Source: Wolfiporia cocos
Taxonomy: Eukaryota; Basidiomycota; Agaricomycetes; Polyporales; Phaeolaceae
Length of the DNA: 64,000 bases
Direction of reading: 5' to 3'
Assembly (NCBI GenBank): GCA_029448655.1
Contig: JACCLO010000009.1
Location: forward strand, 2,356,001-2,420,000
Positions 46,840 through 58,618 of this stretch are shown piece by piece. The position numbers were made by a program, and so were the translations under genes. Positions within the stretch are counted from its first letter, which is position 1. The number at the start of each line of letters is the position of its first letter. The notes under the pieces were generated by a model. It was not told where the DNA came from and did not search any database. It was given only the letters and a program-made list of their open reading frames with translations.

Positions 46840-47700
46840 GTCACACATACCACCTAAATCTACTTGAGCATACGTCTGAGGCATCATGAGCATCAGCAGA
46901 CTTTCAAAACACCTAACACACATTCTGGGACTATTGTATGGGATGTTTGTGAGGTACGCTATTGCGCATCCTGCATTATTGAATTGTCCGTTGACAAAAT
47001 CTACTTGTATGTATCTCTCCCCTGCGTAATCAATCTGCAGGAGGGAAATCATCAGGGTCAGCACCATATGAGGGAATGAGATGGTGCATTGTGATTACAA
47101 TACATATCACCACATACCAGAGAGCATTGTGACCAGTGTTAGAGTCCATTTGTGTTGAGTAACAGCATAGACACAAAGTGCTGAGAACCCTGAAAAGCGG
47201 CTGAGATGTGACCGTGTTGTGTGTGCGTCATAGTGCTGAGATTACCTGTTCCAGCCAGAGACATCAATGAACCTGTGACATCTTGCACAATGAATGTTGC
47301 TTCACAGCTGTATACATCGAGCACATCAGAACGAAGTAGTCAACATGGCAATATAGCTGACATTCCCTGAGTAGTTTGATTCTGTCATCCTGAGTGATGG
47401 GTAATGGTTCACTGCAACTGCAAGAAAGGACCCACTGGTGCGCCATTTTGCCACACCACTTGCAGGATACCTGATATAGTGTAGAACAGCAGACTGTAGC
47501 AATTAAGGAGCAGAAGAATAGTTGCTCCGGATATTCGGTAATGCCAAACATAGTTGACTTCACAACTGAACATGATGATATGATCATAGAAAACAATCAC
47601 TGGAGTCATATCAGTGAGCTGTAGATTTCCGATAAATGTATCAATACCGCTGTATGCACCTGAAAGTGAGAAATTAACGAAACTAAATACAGTGTTCATA
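46840..47700 (-). pseudogene. DUF6533-type multi-spanning membrane protein, relic or poorly resolved gene
   Basis: Minus-strand blocks match the N-terminal DUF6533 signature of Agaricomycete membrane proteins: VIVFYDHIIMFSCEVNYVW, then HYRISGATILLLLNCYSLLF (47620-47470 region), followed by further short frames including VYAVTQHKWTLTLVTMLSG near 47150 and an extracellular-like YIQVDFVNGQFNNAGC near 47000. These come in the family order but with frame changes; some may be introns (a GT-AG pair near 47280-47250), others true breaks. Function of the family is unknown. Confidence 0.5.
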
Positions 47701-48011
47701 CTTTACCAGGAGAGTGCTTAACCTTAGGGCTTCTTCATCAATACATGGATGACTGACATACAATAGATCTCTTCTTTCTTTGGATGCCATCATGCCTGTT
47801 GTCAAATTCCAAGACATGTGGTCTAGTTTGTAATGACTCTTGAACAGCTCTTGTCTGAGAGTAATATAGAGATTGAGTACCCAAGGGGTGTATGTGTGGT
47901 GACGAGGAGCATTGTATCCTACTTATGAACATCAAGAGGATTCTTCAAAGGGCTGCAGAGCATGTGGCTGACGCAGACACTCACTAAGATCAAATATAAG
48001 TTGAGGGGCGG

Positions 48012-48570
48012 TGTCGATAAGGTGAAGTGTTAAGAGTCAAGCAAGTTGGTAAGAACAACTAGTCGATTGTCAAGGAGAACTATTCTGAGTCTACAACGTA
48101 CTCAGAGGCCAGCTTATATACATGAAGGGTAAGACCCGTAACACCGTAGGTAAGACTAGTGATACCGCAGGGCGTAGGGTTAAGTACCGGTAATGGTACG
48201 ACCCGAAGCTTGTGATAGTTCCAAAGGTCGCTGACTGAGCATAAGGCTACAGCATGTGACGTGAGTTAGGCCGCTGACTGAGTGTGAGCCAGCGGCAGGT
48301 GACGCGAGTCACTAGAAAGCCATGTGACGTGTGGCAACGTATGTTGTGAACTCTTTGTAGGGTCACGTGCAGGAAAGATAAGATATGTCTACAGATAAGA
48401 CGAGGCGCCGTGATAGGCGCTGAGCTAACGTGCACAAGAGATAAGATAAGAGTTATCTACGAGAGTGAGATAAGGGTGAGACATAACGTGATACGGAAAG
48501 CGAGTAGAACGAGCTGTAGAAAATCAGAGAAAATAGGGAAAAATAGGGAAAAATAAGAGAAACCGTGACA
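48012..48570 (-). mobile_element. LTR-like remnant
   Basis: The stretch starts TGTCGATAAG and ends AACCGTGACA. On the minus strand it carries a TATATAAGCTGGCC box near 48110 followed by CTCTGAG, as in the LTR promoters nearby. No convincing target duplication was found, so it is probably an old or truncated LTR. Confidence 0.45.
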
Positions 48571-49575
48571 GTGGCCAAAAAATAGTTGCGGTGCCAACAT
48601 TGTCACAGACACTATCAATCAGTGATCATCACACTAATTAGCATTCAGAAACGACATTACTTCAACGTGAGAATACATCAAGGACTAAATTTTATCGGGG
48701 AGCCACTGTTGTAATTTTAAAAAGGGACCTCTAAGTAGATGATTTCGGTCCCAGACCATCAGGGTAGTGCTACATGGGAAGGTTGAGTGAACATCGAGAA
48801 TTATGCCATCACATCAGACTATAAAGTATATTTTACTGATTGCCCATGCATTATTGTAGGGCAATGTATGCTACCGTGCACCTTGTACACCTGTAATTAT
48901 GACTGATGTCATAACCCTTAGTATGTAGTGTTGTGCATCAAGGGTGTAATTGTGTCTCTGTCATGAGCACGTCATGACCATGTGCTGTAATAGTTTAAGT
49001 ACTGAGACCCACAGATGCCAACAGAGTTGGCATTCTGCCCTTTTGGCACAATGGTTATTGCATTACGGCTGAGCATCATTATTGGGTTCTCACGACAGCG
49101 TGTGATACTCTGATATTATCAGGAATAGGGTTCTGTGTCAGCGTTATGAAGGGCACCAGTGGACAAAAATAATTAGGATTCTGTAGATCGGCTTGAAGTT
49201 GATCGAAGTTATGTTTTGTACTTTCTACAGCTACATTGGTTTGATATAATGATTATTCGTATTCCTTCTTCGCTGGGAATCTGGCACTTGGGATTTGGCA
49301 CGTTCGGCGCAAATTCGGTGACTCCGGCATACAATTTCGACTTGCTCATTTCAACAGATGCACGTGAAGAGCTCGATGCCTGGCATACAGCACAGTGGCA
49401 ACACTTGTAACTTCAAATCAATTATCCTCTGCATTGCACAATACATGTCACATCGCACAGCACGCTTCACATCTGATACTGCCTTGCAAGTCTCATCTTG
49501 TCCGCCTCAGACTCACACTTGTGAGATATAGCTGTAGCCGCCTGTCATATGAACTTCAAATGGCAGAAGCCAAAC

Positions 49576-49650
49576 AAAATCCTGACAGCTAGGCCAAAAT
49601 CCTGACAGCCCGACCGAGATCCTGACACTGAAGCTGAGATCCTACAGCTG
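49576..49650. repeat. 20 bp minisatellite, about 3.7 copies
   Basis: Units AAAATCCTGACAGCTAGGCC, with variants starting GAGATCCTGACA, follow each other at 49576, 49596, 49616 and 49636 (partial). Confidence 0.75.
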
Positions 49651-49654
49651 ATTA

Positions 49655-49718
49655 CAGTTGACATACTCATAATGCATAGCGTCAGTTCCCACCTCATGCT
49701 ATGCATTATGACATGTAT
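49655..49718. repeat. Small fold-back element, copy 1
   Basis: CAGTTGACATACTCATAATG and GCATAGC (49655-49680) is followed 17 bp later by the inverted GCTATGCATTATGACATGT. A related element lies at 61188-61264, where the CAGTTGACATACTCATAATG arm is present in inverted orientation. Could form a hairpin; may be a tiny MITE. Confidence 0.55.
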
Positions 49719-49898
49719 GCATTAGCATGCTTGTCACACCCATGTGATACTTGTGACATTCTGTGACTCCCCGCAGCAATGGTGTCACACTCTGTCTTGC
49801 TCGCTCAGCTGACATGTTCAGAGATGACCAATGCACATACTACTGATACATGCTATCATCACTTCCCTTTGATCTTAAGTCCCAAAGGCTCATCAGTG

Positions 49899-50991
49899 TG
49901 TCACAAGCTGATTTCTTTTGCCTAGCCAATGACTAGTGACTAGAGCCTAAACCCTCATCTTATCTAAGCGTGCACCTATGCAGTCACGTGCCAAGATGTC
50001 ACAAGCCAATTTCAAAGCCTAGTAGAACACCCTAGGTTGACACCCCACTCACGCCGTACGCATGCTACAGCACTCTATCCGAGCCTAGCTGGAACCCCAC
50101 GGCAACGCTAGTAGGAGCCCTCCGCTATACAGGACACTACGGGCACTAGCAGGCCACCAGCAGTCCAACCCTTAAATCAGTCCAAGTCCCGGCAGCAAGA
50201 ACCATACGCTGCCTAGTCCCTGAACCACGGAGTCACGAACTGACCCCTAGAGTCCAACAGGCTACGATAGCACGACGGTACGCCTGATACAACTAAAGGC
50301 TAAACTGCCACCGCACACTACGCTATACGCCGACTAGGGGCACGGTCTACATTCGCACGTGACCTAGAACACTAAACCTAACACCTCGCGTCCCTACCGA
50401 ACGGACACTCGCCATTACCGGCATAGACATTATACTATACCCCATACACACCCTGACCTACGAGTACAACAGGCAGGGATAATAACCCGAGGCTCTGCAC
50501 GACTGAGAACCCTACCAGTCACAGAGCGCTACACCCCGATCGCAGCCGATCACGCTCGATCAACCTACACTATACCCGGCCCATACCGGCCAACCCCGAT
50601 CGCGGCAGACCACGCCCGATCACGGACTTAGAACCCCGCCATTACCGGCACACCTACGATCGACGAGAACCACTGATCGAATCCGACCGATTGGCTATTC
50701 CTTTGATCCGATCCTTATATGCTACGTCGCCATGGACATCCTCGCGTACCCAGCGCTCCGGTGCCATTACCGGCACATAGCTCATAGCCAGTTAGATACC
50801 AGTACGTAGAGGCCTCTGAGCCACTGTACACAAACATGTACAAATAGATTAGGAGTATATATGCCGGACAGTCTTGAGCGTAAACCTCAGACTTGTCTTG
50901 GCCTTTTGTGCCTTGAGATGCCCGGACCAGGAAGGCGCTTTCATGCGACCCACCTTCCCCCGGTGTGTGTCTTAAGGTTGCGCTTGTGTCA
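49899..50991 (+). mobile_element. Old LTR related to the 51576 gypsy element
   Basis: The left end TGTCACAAGCTGATTTC and following 85 bp parallel the start of the gypsy LTR read on the minus strand (TGTCACAAGCCGATTTC..., CTTATCTTATCTA, CACGTGC). The right end parallels its finish (ACAAACATGTACAAA, TATATATGCC, CAGACTTGTCTTGGCC, GCGCTTGTGTCA). The middle is a longer GC-rich tract with GATCGC/CGATCA repeats. No target duplication was found. Diverged, so older than the complete element. Confidence 0.55.
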
Positions 50992-51575
50992 CAAGATCCC
51001 GACCACCCTATCACGTGTTGCCAGACCTCCGGACTGTCACAGGCTACTTACTGAAGGCTGGAATGTGGCTCTTGGTGTAAAGAGGCAAGGTTGTAGCGAG
51101 ATATCAATGCAGGTAGCAGAGATAAGAGACGAAGGTGAATAGATCTGAGGGTAAGCGCTCAGAGGGTAGTGTCTTAATACATGTTGTATAGGTCCCTAGG
51201 GACCTCAAAATGAGACCCCTGGTACTTATGGTACTATTCTGATTGGACAATCTGTAATGGTGTCATATCGTAAATCAGCCAATGGGATATATGCCTCTGC
51301 TATACATGTGACGACAACTGGTAATTACTAAGGCAGACCCATGCCCAGGGTCTGACTGAGGTCAGGTGATATGAGTATGGTCACATGCTTCCTCTTGTGA
51401 CTTGATCCATTGTGTCTAGACTGTGGCCACGACCTTTAGGCTAGGTCTTGTGACTTGTGGCTTGTAACTGTACAGTCCGGCACTACGGCAATTGCTTATA
51501 TAAGTTATTCCCACAATCTCATGCTTTGATGCAATGTTGTAGCCCCATAAGGGAACTATCACGTGATGCTTGAGT

Positions 51576-51937
51576 TGACACAAGCACGTTCTCAAGCAAC
51601 TTCTCAGGGGAAGTGTAATCGCATGGAAGCGACTTCCTGATCTGAGGCTACTCAAGGCAGTAAAGGCCAAGACGAGTCTGGGGTGCTCCCTGCTCGTCAG
51701 GCCAGTATATATGCTATCTAGGTGTTTGTACATGTTTGGCTACTGTACAGTATTACGTAAGCTAATAGTTCGTGATAACCCTATCTTAGGGGTAGAGCCG
51801 AGAGAAGAGTGTCCGGGGTCTGACTAGGCACGTGTGGGGTGTTCGGGGTCCTTGCACGTGATACTTAGGCGGGCGCGTAGATAAGATAAGGGCTGTCGTT
51901 CAGTCGTTGGCTAACTGAATGAAATCGGCTTGTGACA
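51576..51937 (-). repeat. 3' LTR of the gypsy element
   Basis: 362 bp, near-identical to 59388-59749. On the minus strand it begins TGTCACAAGCCG and ends GCTTGTGTCA. It contains a TATATA box near 51710 and the last codons of pol. Confidence 0.93.
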
Positions 51938-53549
51938 GTACCCCCTCTTCTAGCTCTGTGTCCCCATGCCCAGCAATCACCTTGTACATGGTTTGGTCGA
52001 CGTGACATGAGTGGTCTACGAGTTTCTTGCAGATATGGGGGTTGGCTAGTTGGAGCGTGTTTAGGACGGGGTAGATCCAGTATCCTTTTGACTCAGGTAT
52101 AGTGGATTCTACTGGTTGTCCAACCCGTATCCCATACTGCATTACTCGAGTGCGTGGATTGCAGAACCAGAAGTTACGGGCGACAAGTTTCTTCTCGTAG
52201 GCGTAGAATGGTACGTTGCCTTTGATTAGAAGGGTGTTATCTATGTCGTCGTATATGATGAACTCCTTCGGGTTCTCCCTAAGACCCATTCCCTTAGCCT
52301 TTCGTTCGAAGTCCTCCCACTCTGAATCCCACTTGGTTTCAGAGTGGTCCCAGCCAGTGTTTCGGTTCTTCCACTGGTTGCCTGGGGCGGATGGTCTAGC
52401 TTCGAAGAACTTGGTGACTAGGTCTTGGAAAGGGGTCAATCCTCGCTTGCGTTCCCATGTCGTAGTCCCATCGGACCACTCGACTTCTAGCTCAACTCGC
52501 CCTCGGTCTTCTCTGGATGCGAGGATCCAGAGAGGCCTGCGAGCGTCATTGCTTTCTGTCCTGACTTTGTGATCCTGATTGGGGGAAGCCGGGGCATGAT
52601 ACGGTAGTAATAGGACCTCGTTAAAGACGGGGTATATTCCGCGCATGTCTGCGGGGAGGTCCAATTCGTATGCTCCATGTCCGACTTTCTTCGTCACCTT
52701 GTACGGTCCGAACCTCTTGGAGTCTAGCTTCTTGGTAGGGTGGCCCATGTTGATGTTTCGGCCGTCTACCCATACCATGTCTCCTTCGGAATACGATAGT
52801 GGCGATGCTCGTTTCCTATCATAGTATTCCTTCATGCGGGGTTTGGCTTTGTCCAGGTTCTGTGATGCACGCTTTGAGATCTAGTGCATGTGTTCGACCC
52901 AGTCCCGTGCTACCCCCTCTTCTTGCTCGAGTCCCTCTACTCCTGTGAAAGGGTGATATCCGTGCGTAAGGTAAAAGGGGCTGTAGCCCGTGCTACTGTG
53001 TACATGACATTTATACGCGAATGCCGCTAGCGGGAGTAGGTCCGGCCAGTTGGTATGTGTGTCATAAATAAATAACCGTAGGTATACTTCCAGTTCCTGG
53101 TTCATTCGTTCCGTCTGCCCGTCTGTCTGCGGGTGGAACGCCGTACTAGGATTCCCTTCTATTCCTAACCTTCGATAAACGTCCTTGATGAACTCCGCAA
53201 CGAACTGTGGTCCTCTGTCGCTGAATATCTTCTTCGGCAATCCATGTAAGGCGTAGACTTTATCGATAAATATGTTGGCCCATCCTTCGGCCGTTAACTT
53301 GGTCGTTGTTGGTACAGCTACATAATCCTTGGATTTCATATCTACTACTACAATAATGGCGTCGCGACCCTTGGAAGCCGGGAGTCCCGTGATCATGTCT
53401 ACGGAAATGTTCTCCCAGTTGTGTGACGGAGTAGGGTTCGGGTTGAGTGGGGCCGCGCGTTTGGATCTGTCCGGTTTGGCTGCCTGGCACTTGATACACG
53501 CCTTCACGTACTGGCGGATGTCTTTTCTCATCTTTGGCCACCAGTAGTG
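51900..53549 (-). pseudogene. Gypsy integrase, chromodomain-like segment and C-terminal extension
   Basis: Zinc-finger cysteines CIKCQ follow HYWWPKMRKDIRQ. The catalytic core shows VDMITGLP, FSDRGPQFV and the downstream Glu of the D,D-35-E triad. A TAG at 52881-52883 interrupts the frame after WVEHMH. The GPY-type region (KRFGPYKVTKKVG) and a chromodomain-like segment (LEVEWSDGTTTWERKRGL) follow; it retains the aromatic/acid pattern but is short. About 155 further residues have no recognised fold (motifs DDIDNTLLIKGNVPFYAYEK and YWIYPVLNTLQLANPH). The frame stops at 51900, 38 nt inside the 3' LTR. Confidence 0.88.
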
Positions 53550-54310
53550 TCAGTGTATGGCGGTGTACGTGTTTTCTGTGCCGGGGTGTCCTGCCGAAAC
53601 CGTGTCGTGGAACGAAGAAATGATTTTTCCTATTAATTCTTCGTCCCGGGGAATGATCATCCTCCCCCTCCTAAATTGCAGACCGTCCTCGGTTGTTTCC
53701 CCTGCTTCTACTTCTCCCTTTCCCTCGTAGAGAGCAGCTTCCGCTTTGACCCTCTCTTTCACTTCGTCGTAGGTAATGCCTTTGACTACAGTGTAGAATG
53801 AGGACCGCAGCCTTTCTGCGCTGTCTTCGACGAATAGGTGTGGCTTCAGGATGACTTGCCCTTCGAGGTGACCTTTGTCGTTGCCGTGGTCACTTCTTCG
53901 GGAAAGCCCGTCAGCCCTTCCGTTGGTTTTGCCGGGGATGTGCACGAGATGTAGGTCGTACTCGGCAAGTTCCGTCATCCACCGGGCTTGTCGCGGATTA
54001 ATTTTCTGAGGAGTCTTAAAATATTCTAAGTTCTTGTGGTCCGTTAATACTTCTACAGGGTGCTTTGCTCCCATTACGAAATGGCGCCATTCGTCTAGGG
54101 CGCGCATGATAGCGAGTAACTCCCGATCATATATCTCGTAGTTACGTTCTGCCGGTATCATTGTCTTGCTCTGGTACGCGATGGGTTTCCACACGCCTTC
54201 CTGCTTCTGCATGAGGCAGGCTCCAGTTGCAAAGTCTGAAGAGTCTGCCTCGATGCGGAAGGGGTCGTCGTCGTTTGGAATGCCTAACACGGGTGCTTCG
54301 AGAAAAAGAT
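53550..54310 (-). pseudogene. Gypsy RNase H region
   Basis: Continues RT after a one-nucleotide frame change within the A-rich AAAAAG at 54311-54316. Contains FRIEADSSDFATGACLMQ, the RELLAIMRALDEWRHF block and TDHKNLEYF, typical gypsy RNase H, then a linker with SRRSDHGNDKG and the start of the integrase zinc finger (SAGHPGTENTYTAIH). It ends at a TGA (53550-53552) that interrupts the HHCC region. Confidence 0.9.
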
Positions 54311-57300
54311 CTTTTTCAATTTCTCGAAGCACTCGAGTTCCGCCGTACCCCACTGCCATTCTGTGTCCTTCGTCAGATTGATCAGTGGGCGAGCTACCGT
54401 GGAGAACTTGGGTATAAATCTCCGGTAGAAGTTGGCAAATCCGATGAAGGACTGCACTTCTTTCTTGTTCCGAGGTGCTGGCCAATCGGCTACTGCAGCT
54501 ACCTTCGCGGGGTCCATACGGATCTGCCCGTGAGAGATTATATGCCCGAGATATTCGACTTCGCTTTTCATGAACTCGCATTTCTCTGGTTTACACGTAA
54601 GCTTGTTTTGACAGAGGACGAGGAGCACCTTGCGCAGGATCTCTTTGTGCTCTGCCTCGTCCTCAGTGAAAACAAGGATATCATCTAGGTATACAATGAC
54701 TTTGCCCGTCATTATGAGATCTCGGAAAATGTCGTTCATCAAAGCTTGGAATGTGCCTGGTGCGTTGCACATCCCAAAGAACATCACTAATGGCTCATAG
54801 AGCCCCCGATTAGTGATGAAGGCGGCTTTTTCCTCGTCGCCTTCTTTGATTCTGACATTTGTATATCCCCAACGAATGTCCAATTTCGAGAAGTACTTAG
54901 CTCTTTTCAGTTTGTTGAGCAGCTCCGTGATCAATGGGAGCGGGTACCGGTTCTTCTTGGTCATCTGGTTCAATTTCCGATAATCTTGTATGGGTCTCAG
55001 TTTCCCATCCTTCTTTTTGACGAAGAAGAATGGTGCCCCCCATGGTGACTTGGACGGCCGTATGCGTCCGGTTCGTAGCTGTTCTTCTAAGAAATCATCT
55101 AGCGCTTCCTGCTCCCTAGGGGAGAGCGCATAGATCTTGCCGGCGTATGGTTCGGAATTGGGCAGCAGTTCGATTGCGTGATCCCACGGTCGCCGTTCGG
55201 GGAGGTTGTCGAATTCCTTTTCCTCAAACACGTCTCGGAAGTCGTGTAGGTACTCGGGGACTACCTCCTCAAAGGCTTTTGCTTCCGTGGTCTTTCCGGC
55301 TGCGATGGCGATGTCGGTTGCCTTCGTAGCGCGTACTCGCTCTGCGATGTCCGCTCTGCATTCTTCCCTGTTTCTGATCCATGCGTCAGCGAAAATGTAA
55401 TAAATATGATCGCCTTCCTCGATCTGCTCGTGTTCGCAGTCACAGGTAAAGGTGATCCGGCGTTTCTTCCAGTCGATGGTTGGGTTATGGTCTTCCAGCC
55501 AATCGAAGCCAAGGAAAATGTCAGCGGAGACTAGCTCCGTGACGTGGAACTTGCATGTTTCCAGATGTGTGTCGATCTGCATCTGGAGTTCGACGTAGTG
55601 CGTCATCTTTCCTGCGGCATTGGTACTACCGTCTGCGTTGTACAGCTTGACGGGTCGATCTAGCGGGATTTGCTTGAGTCTATGTTCCTCGACGTAGGCG
55701 CGACTGATTACTGATCCAGTAGAACCAGAATCTATCAGCGCTTTTGTGAAGAGGGCGCGTCCGTCAGGGCGGTGGAGAGTGATCGGTACTTCGATCTGCT
55801 TTCCCCATTTTCCCGTCTGGATCACCACTACATTTCCTCGGAGTTTCTCTCCGGTAGAGCCGAAGCCCGCTGTACCGCGCGTGGTTTCCCGAATGTTCTT
55901 GATGATGCGCGTGTCGGGTGTCATATTACATTCGAGTATGAACTGGGCTATCCTGTCCCCATACTCGACCAAATAATCTGTTCCAGTTTGATTATTTAGT
56001 ATGACTTTTAGTACCCCGGTGTAGTCCTCGTCTACTACACCGGCTTCCACATCGACTCCCTTTAGGGCAAGTCCGGATCGTGGGGCTATTCTGCCGTATA
56101 CACCGTCGGGCATCCTGATTTTGATGCCCGTGCTAACGGTGACACGCTTTCCGTTCGGTATAATGACTTCCTCCGCAGAGTGTAAGTCATACCCCGCGGC
56201 CCCGGCGGTCTTTCGATTGGGTGCTATCGCGCGGGGGTGGTCTAGATAGATGTCAAGCGTGACTGCCTTTGTCTTGGCACGTCTACGCCGCACTTTCTTT
56301 ACAGTCTTTTTCTTGACTGTGGGTCCTGATGCGTCTGCCATTGTCACATCGGGATCCACAACCGGGTCTACGTCCATGGGTACATAGTTTACATGGTTGA
56401 TGGAGGAATTAAGCACGGTATTTTCCTCCCGCCAAGCTCCAGAGGGAGGCTCCTCCGAGGCTGTTACAAACGAATCTGACGAGCATGTTGAAGCTTCGTC
56501 GTCGTCACTATGGTCCCTGTCTACTGAACGTGGTACAGATATGTAGTCTAATATCGGGGCCCCAGTTCCAAGCCCATAAAGTCCGTCAACCGGATCGGTC
56601 TCCTCCGTGGCAGATGCAGAGTCACTATTTACTGTTTCTTCTACTTCCAGAACTGAGAAACGGTTAGAGGAGGAGGGACGTACCTGGTTGAGTCCAGCTT
56701 CCTTTGCGGCCTCAGGGTTCTCCTTGGCCCAGGCTGCAACCATTCGGATAAAATCTTCCTGGCTGACTTCGCCCAGGACCTTCGGAGCATCATTCCCTGC
56801 TTCGACGGCCTGTCTTGTCCGCGCTGGAGCGGATGGACCGGCACCGGTGTTCCCTCCGCTGGTGGCTGCTCGGGGCCTCCAGTTGGGTTGGTGCCAAGTC
56901 GGTTTGTTGCAGCCTTTGCCGGGCTGCTCTGCCTGCGTTTTCTTGCAAGAGTGGCAGATTCTCTTGAGGAGGTTGGCCTTCTCCTCCACGGAGTATTCCT
57001 TCCGCGGCCCCTGTTCCAATGACGCTGTTGCCCGACTTTTTCCTTTGTCGGGACCCGATGACGTTGACTTTCCGTGGCGCAACTTTTCTTCGTCGCGGAG
57101 TCGTCGCATGGCGTTGTCCGTGCGGAGGATCACCTGTTTCCAGGATTGATAATCCTCCGGGATCTGGACGTTGTACCCGCGCTGCGACTTATCGTTGACG
57201 GTGGCGGCGATGAAGGCGGAGTGTACGGCCGAATAGATTTCCTTTGGGATCGCGGCCGTGACCCAGCGATGTACGATTTGATTTTCTTTGTCGTACTTCG

Positions 57301-58618
57301 CTTCCGAAAGGAGTCGTTCCAGCTCTTGGAAATACTCTTCGCCTTTACCGATGGACATGGTGAGCTTCTCAGCTGCGACTGCCGATTTCTTTTCTAAATC
57401 GGGGTCGTCGAACTTCTGGTGGAGTTCCCAGATGAAACGAAGCCAGCTCATGTGCCATTGTCCGTCGCGGTAGTGCTCCCGCGTGAAAGCCGTTACCCAG
57501 GCGTCGACCTTGGGTCCCCTGATCAGCGAGATCGCAGTGCCGATCTTTTTGCTGTCCGTGAAGAGAAGGGGCCGGTTGTCGTCGATGTACACCTTTAACC
57601 TTACCACCCACGGGATGAAGTTGTCGCCCGTGAATGCTTCCGGTTCCCGCACCTTTGACTTGTACCGGGGGTCTGGCTGTGGCTCTGGGAGCATGGAGTA
57701 TGCGTCCCATTGCGAGCTAGCCGGTTTCTCGGGCCGCCACATCGATGCCCGTGTTCCCTGAAGAGGCGTGGCTCTCCAGGTGTTCGCGTGCACGTTTGCG
57801 GGGGGAGCCGACGGAGGGACCGGTGCTGCTGCCATTGCCGAGTATGGTACCTGCGGGGTGATGACCGGGGGGGTGTAGCCTGGTAGAAACGGGTTGGTCT
57901 GCCGGGAACCTATATTCGAGGCCGGACGAGTCGCCGAGTTCACCGGTGGGGGAGATCCCATGTGGACGGACCTCACCCAGTTTTCTACCGGCCGGAATCG
58001 TTCTTCCGGGACCGAGGGTACTGACCTGACCGGGGGGAGGCGCTGCGAGTATGCTGACGCTGCGTCGCCTGCTGCCAATGCGTCTGCTTGAAGCCGTTGA
58101 GCTTCTCGCAGGAATCGGGCCCCCATGTCGGCGTTCCATACCCCGGTTTAAACCATTGTTGCGGCCACGTTCTGGCACCGGAGGCCAAAGTTGTGGGTGG
58201 TCGGGTTGGGCGGAAAAGCCCACTGCATCGCGAGGGGTGAGTCGATGTGACCCAGTTGACTTCCCCCGCGAATCGTGTTGGACTGTTCCTGTGCCAGTTG
58301 GAACGCTTGGTCGAGGCGTTCAATTCCGGGGCCTTGGTCCACTACCGACTCTCCATATGGTAGTGATCTGCCGGGGTTCGCCTGCCCTATGGTCGCGGTG
58401 TGGACTGATGCGACTTTGATGGGTTGGGGAGCGTGGATACTGTCCCTTACCGGTAGCAATGCGAAGTTCTCGGGCAGGCCGTGTACCTGGTAGTTAACCC
58501 ATTGGCCTGGTTGGAATGGGTCGACCGAGGGAGGGAGTGGGACGTCAGCCGGGGTGTCGAAGGGGTTGCGTGGGGGCCGAGGGTTGCGGATGTAGTTGAT
58601 GTTGTGTGGTGCGGCCAT
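54284..58618 (-). pseudogene. Gypsy gag-dUTPase-protease-RT polyprotein region
   Basis: The frame starts MAAPHNINYIRNPRPPRNPF at 58618 and is broken by one TAA at 58148-58150, then stays open to 54284. Order: Pro-rich N-terminus; Gag core (EPEAFTGDNFIPWVVRLKVY ... ERLLSEAKYDKE); a Cys/His cluster (ICHSCKK ... GCNKPTWHQ); an acidic linker; a basic KKKTVKKVRRRRAK stretch. A complete trimeric dUTPase follows (about 56275-55845) with all five motifs: AGYDLHS, PRSGLALKG, GVVDEDYTGVLKV, GDRIAQFILE and RGTAGFGSTG. Then comes protease with ALIDSGSTGSVIS (about 55735-55700) and RT with YLDDILVF (about 54695-54675). At about 54311 the frame must shift by one nucleotide to continue into RNase H. Confidence 0.93.

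Larger units (their letters stand above)
48571..49898. other. Repeat-derived spacer
   Basis: No gene. It contains a tRNA-like stretch near 49041-49110, a 20 bp minisatellite at 49576-49650 and a small fold-back element at 49655-49712. Confidence 0.45.
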
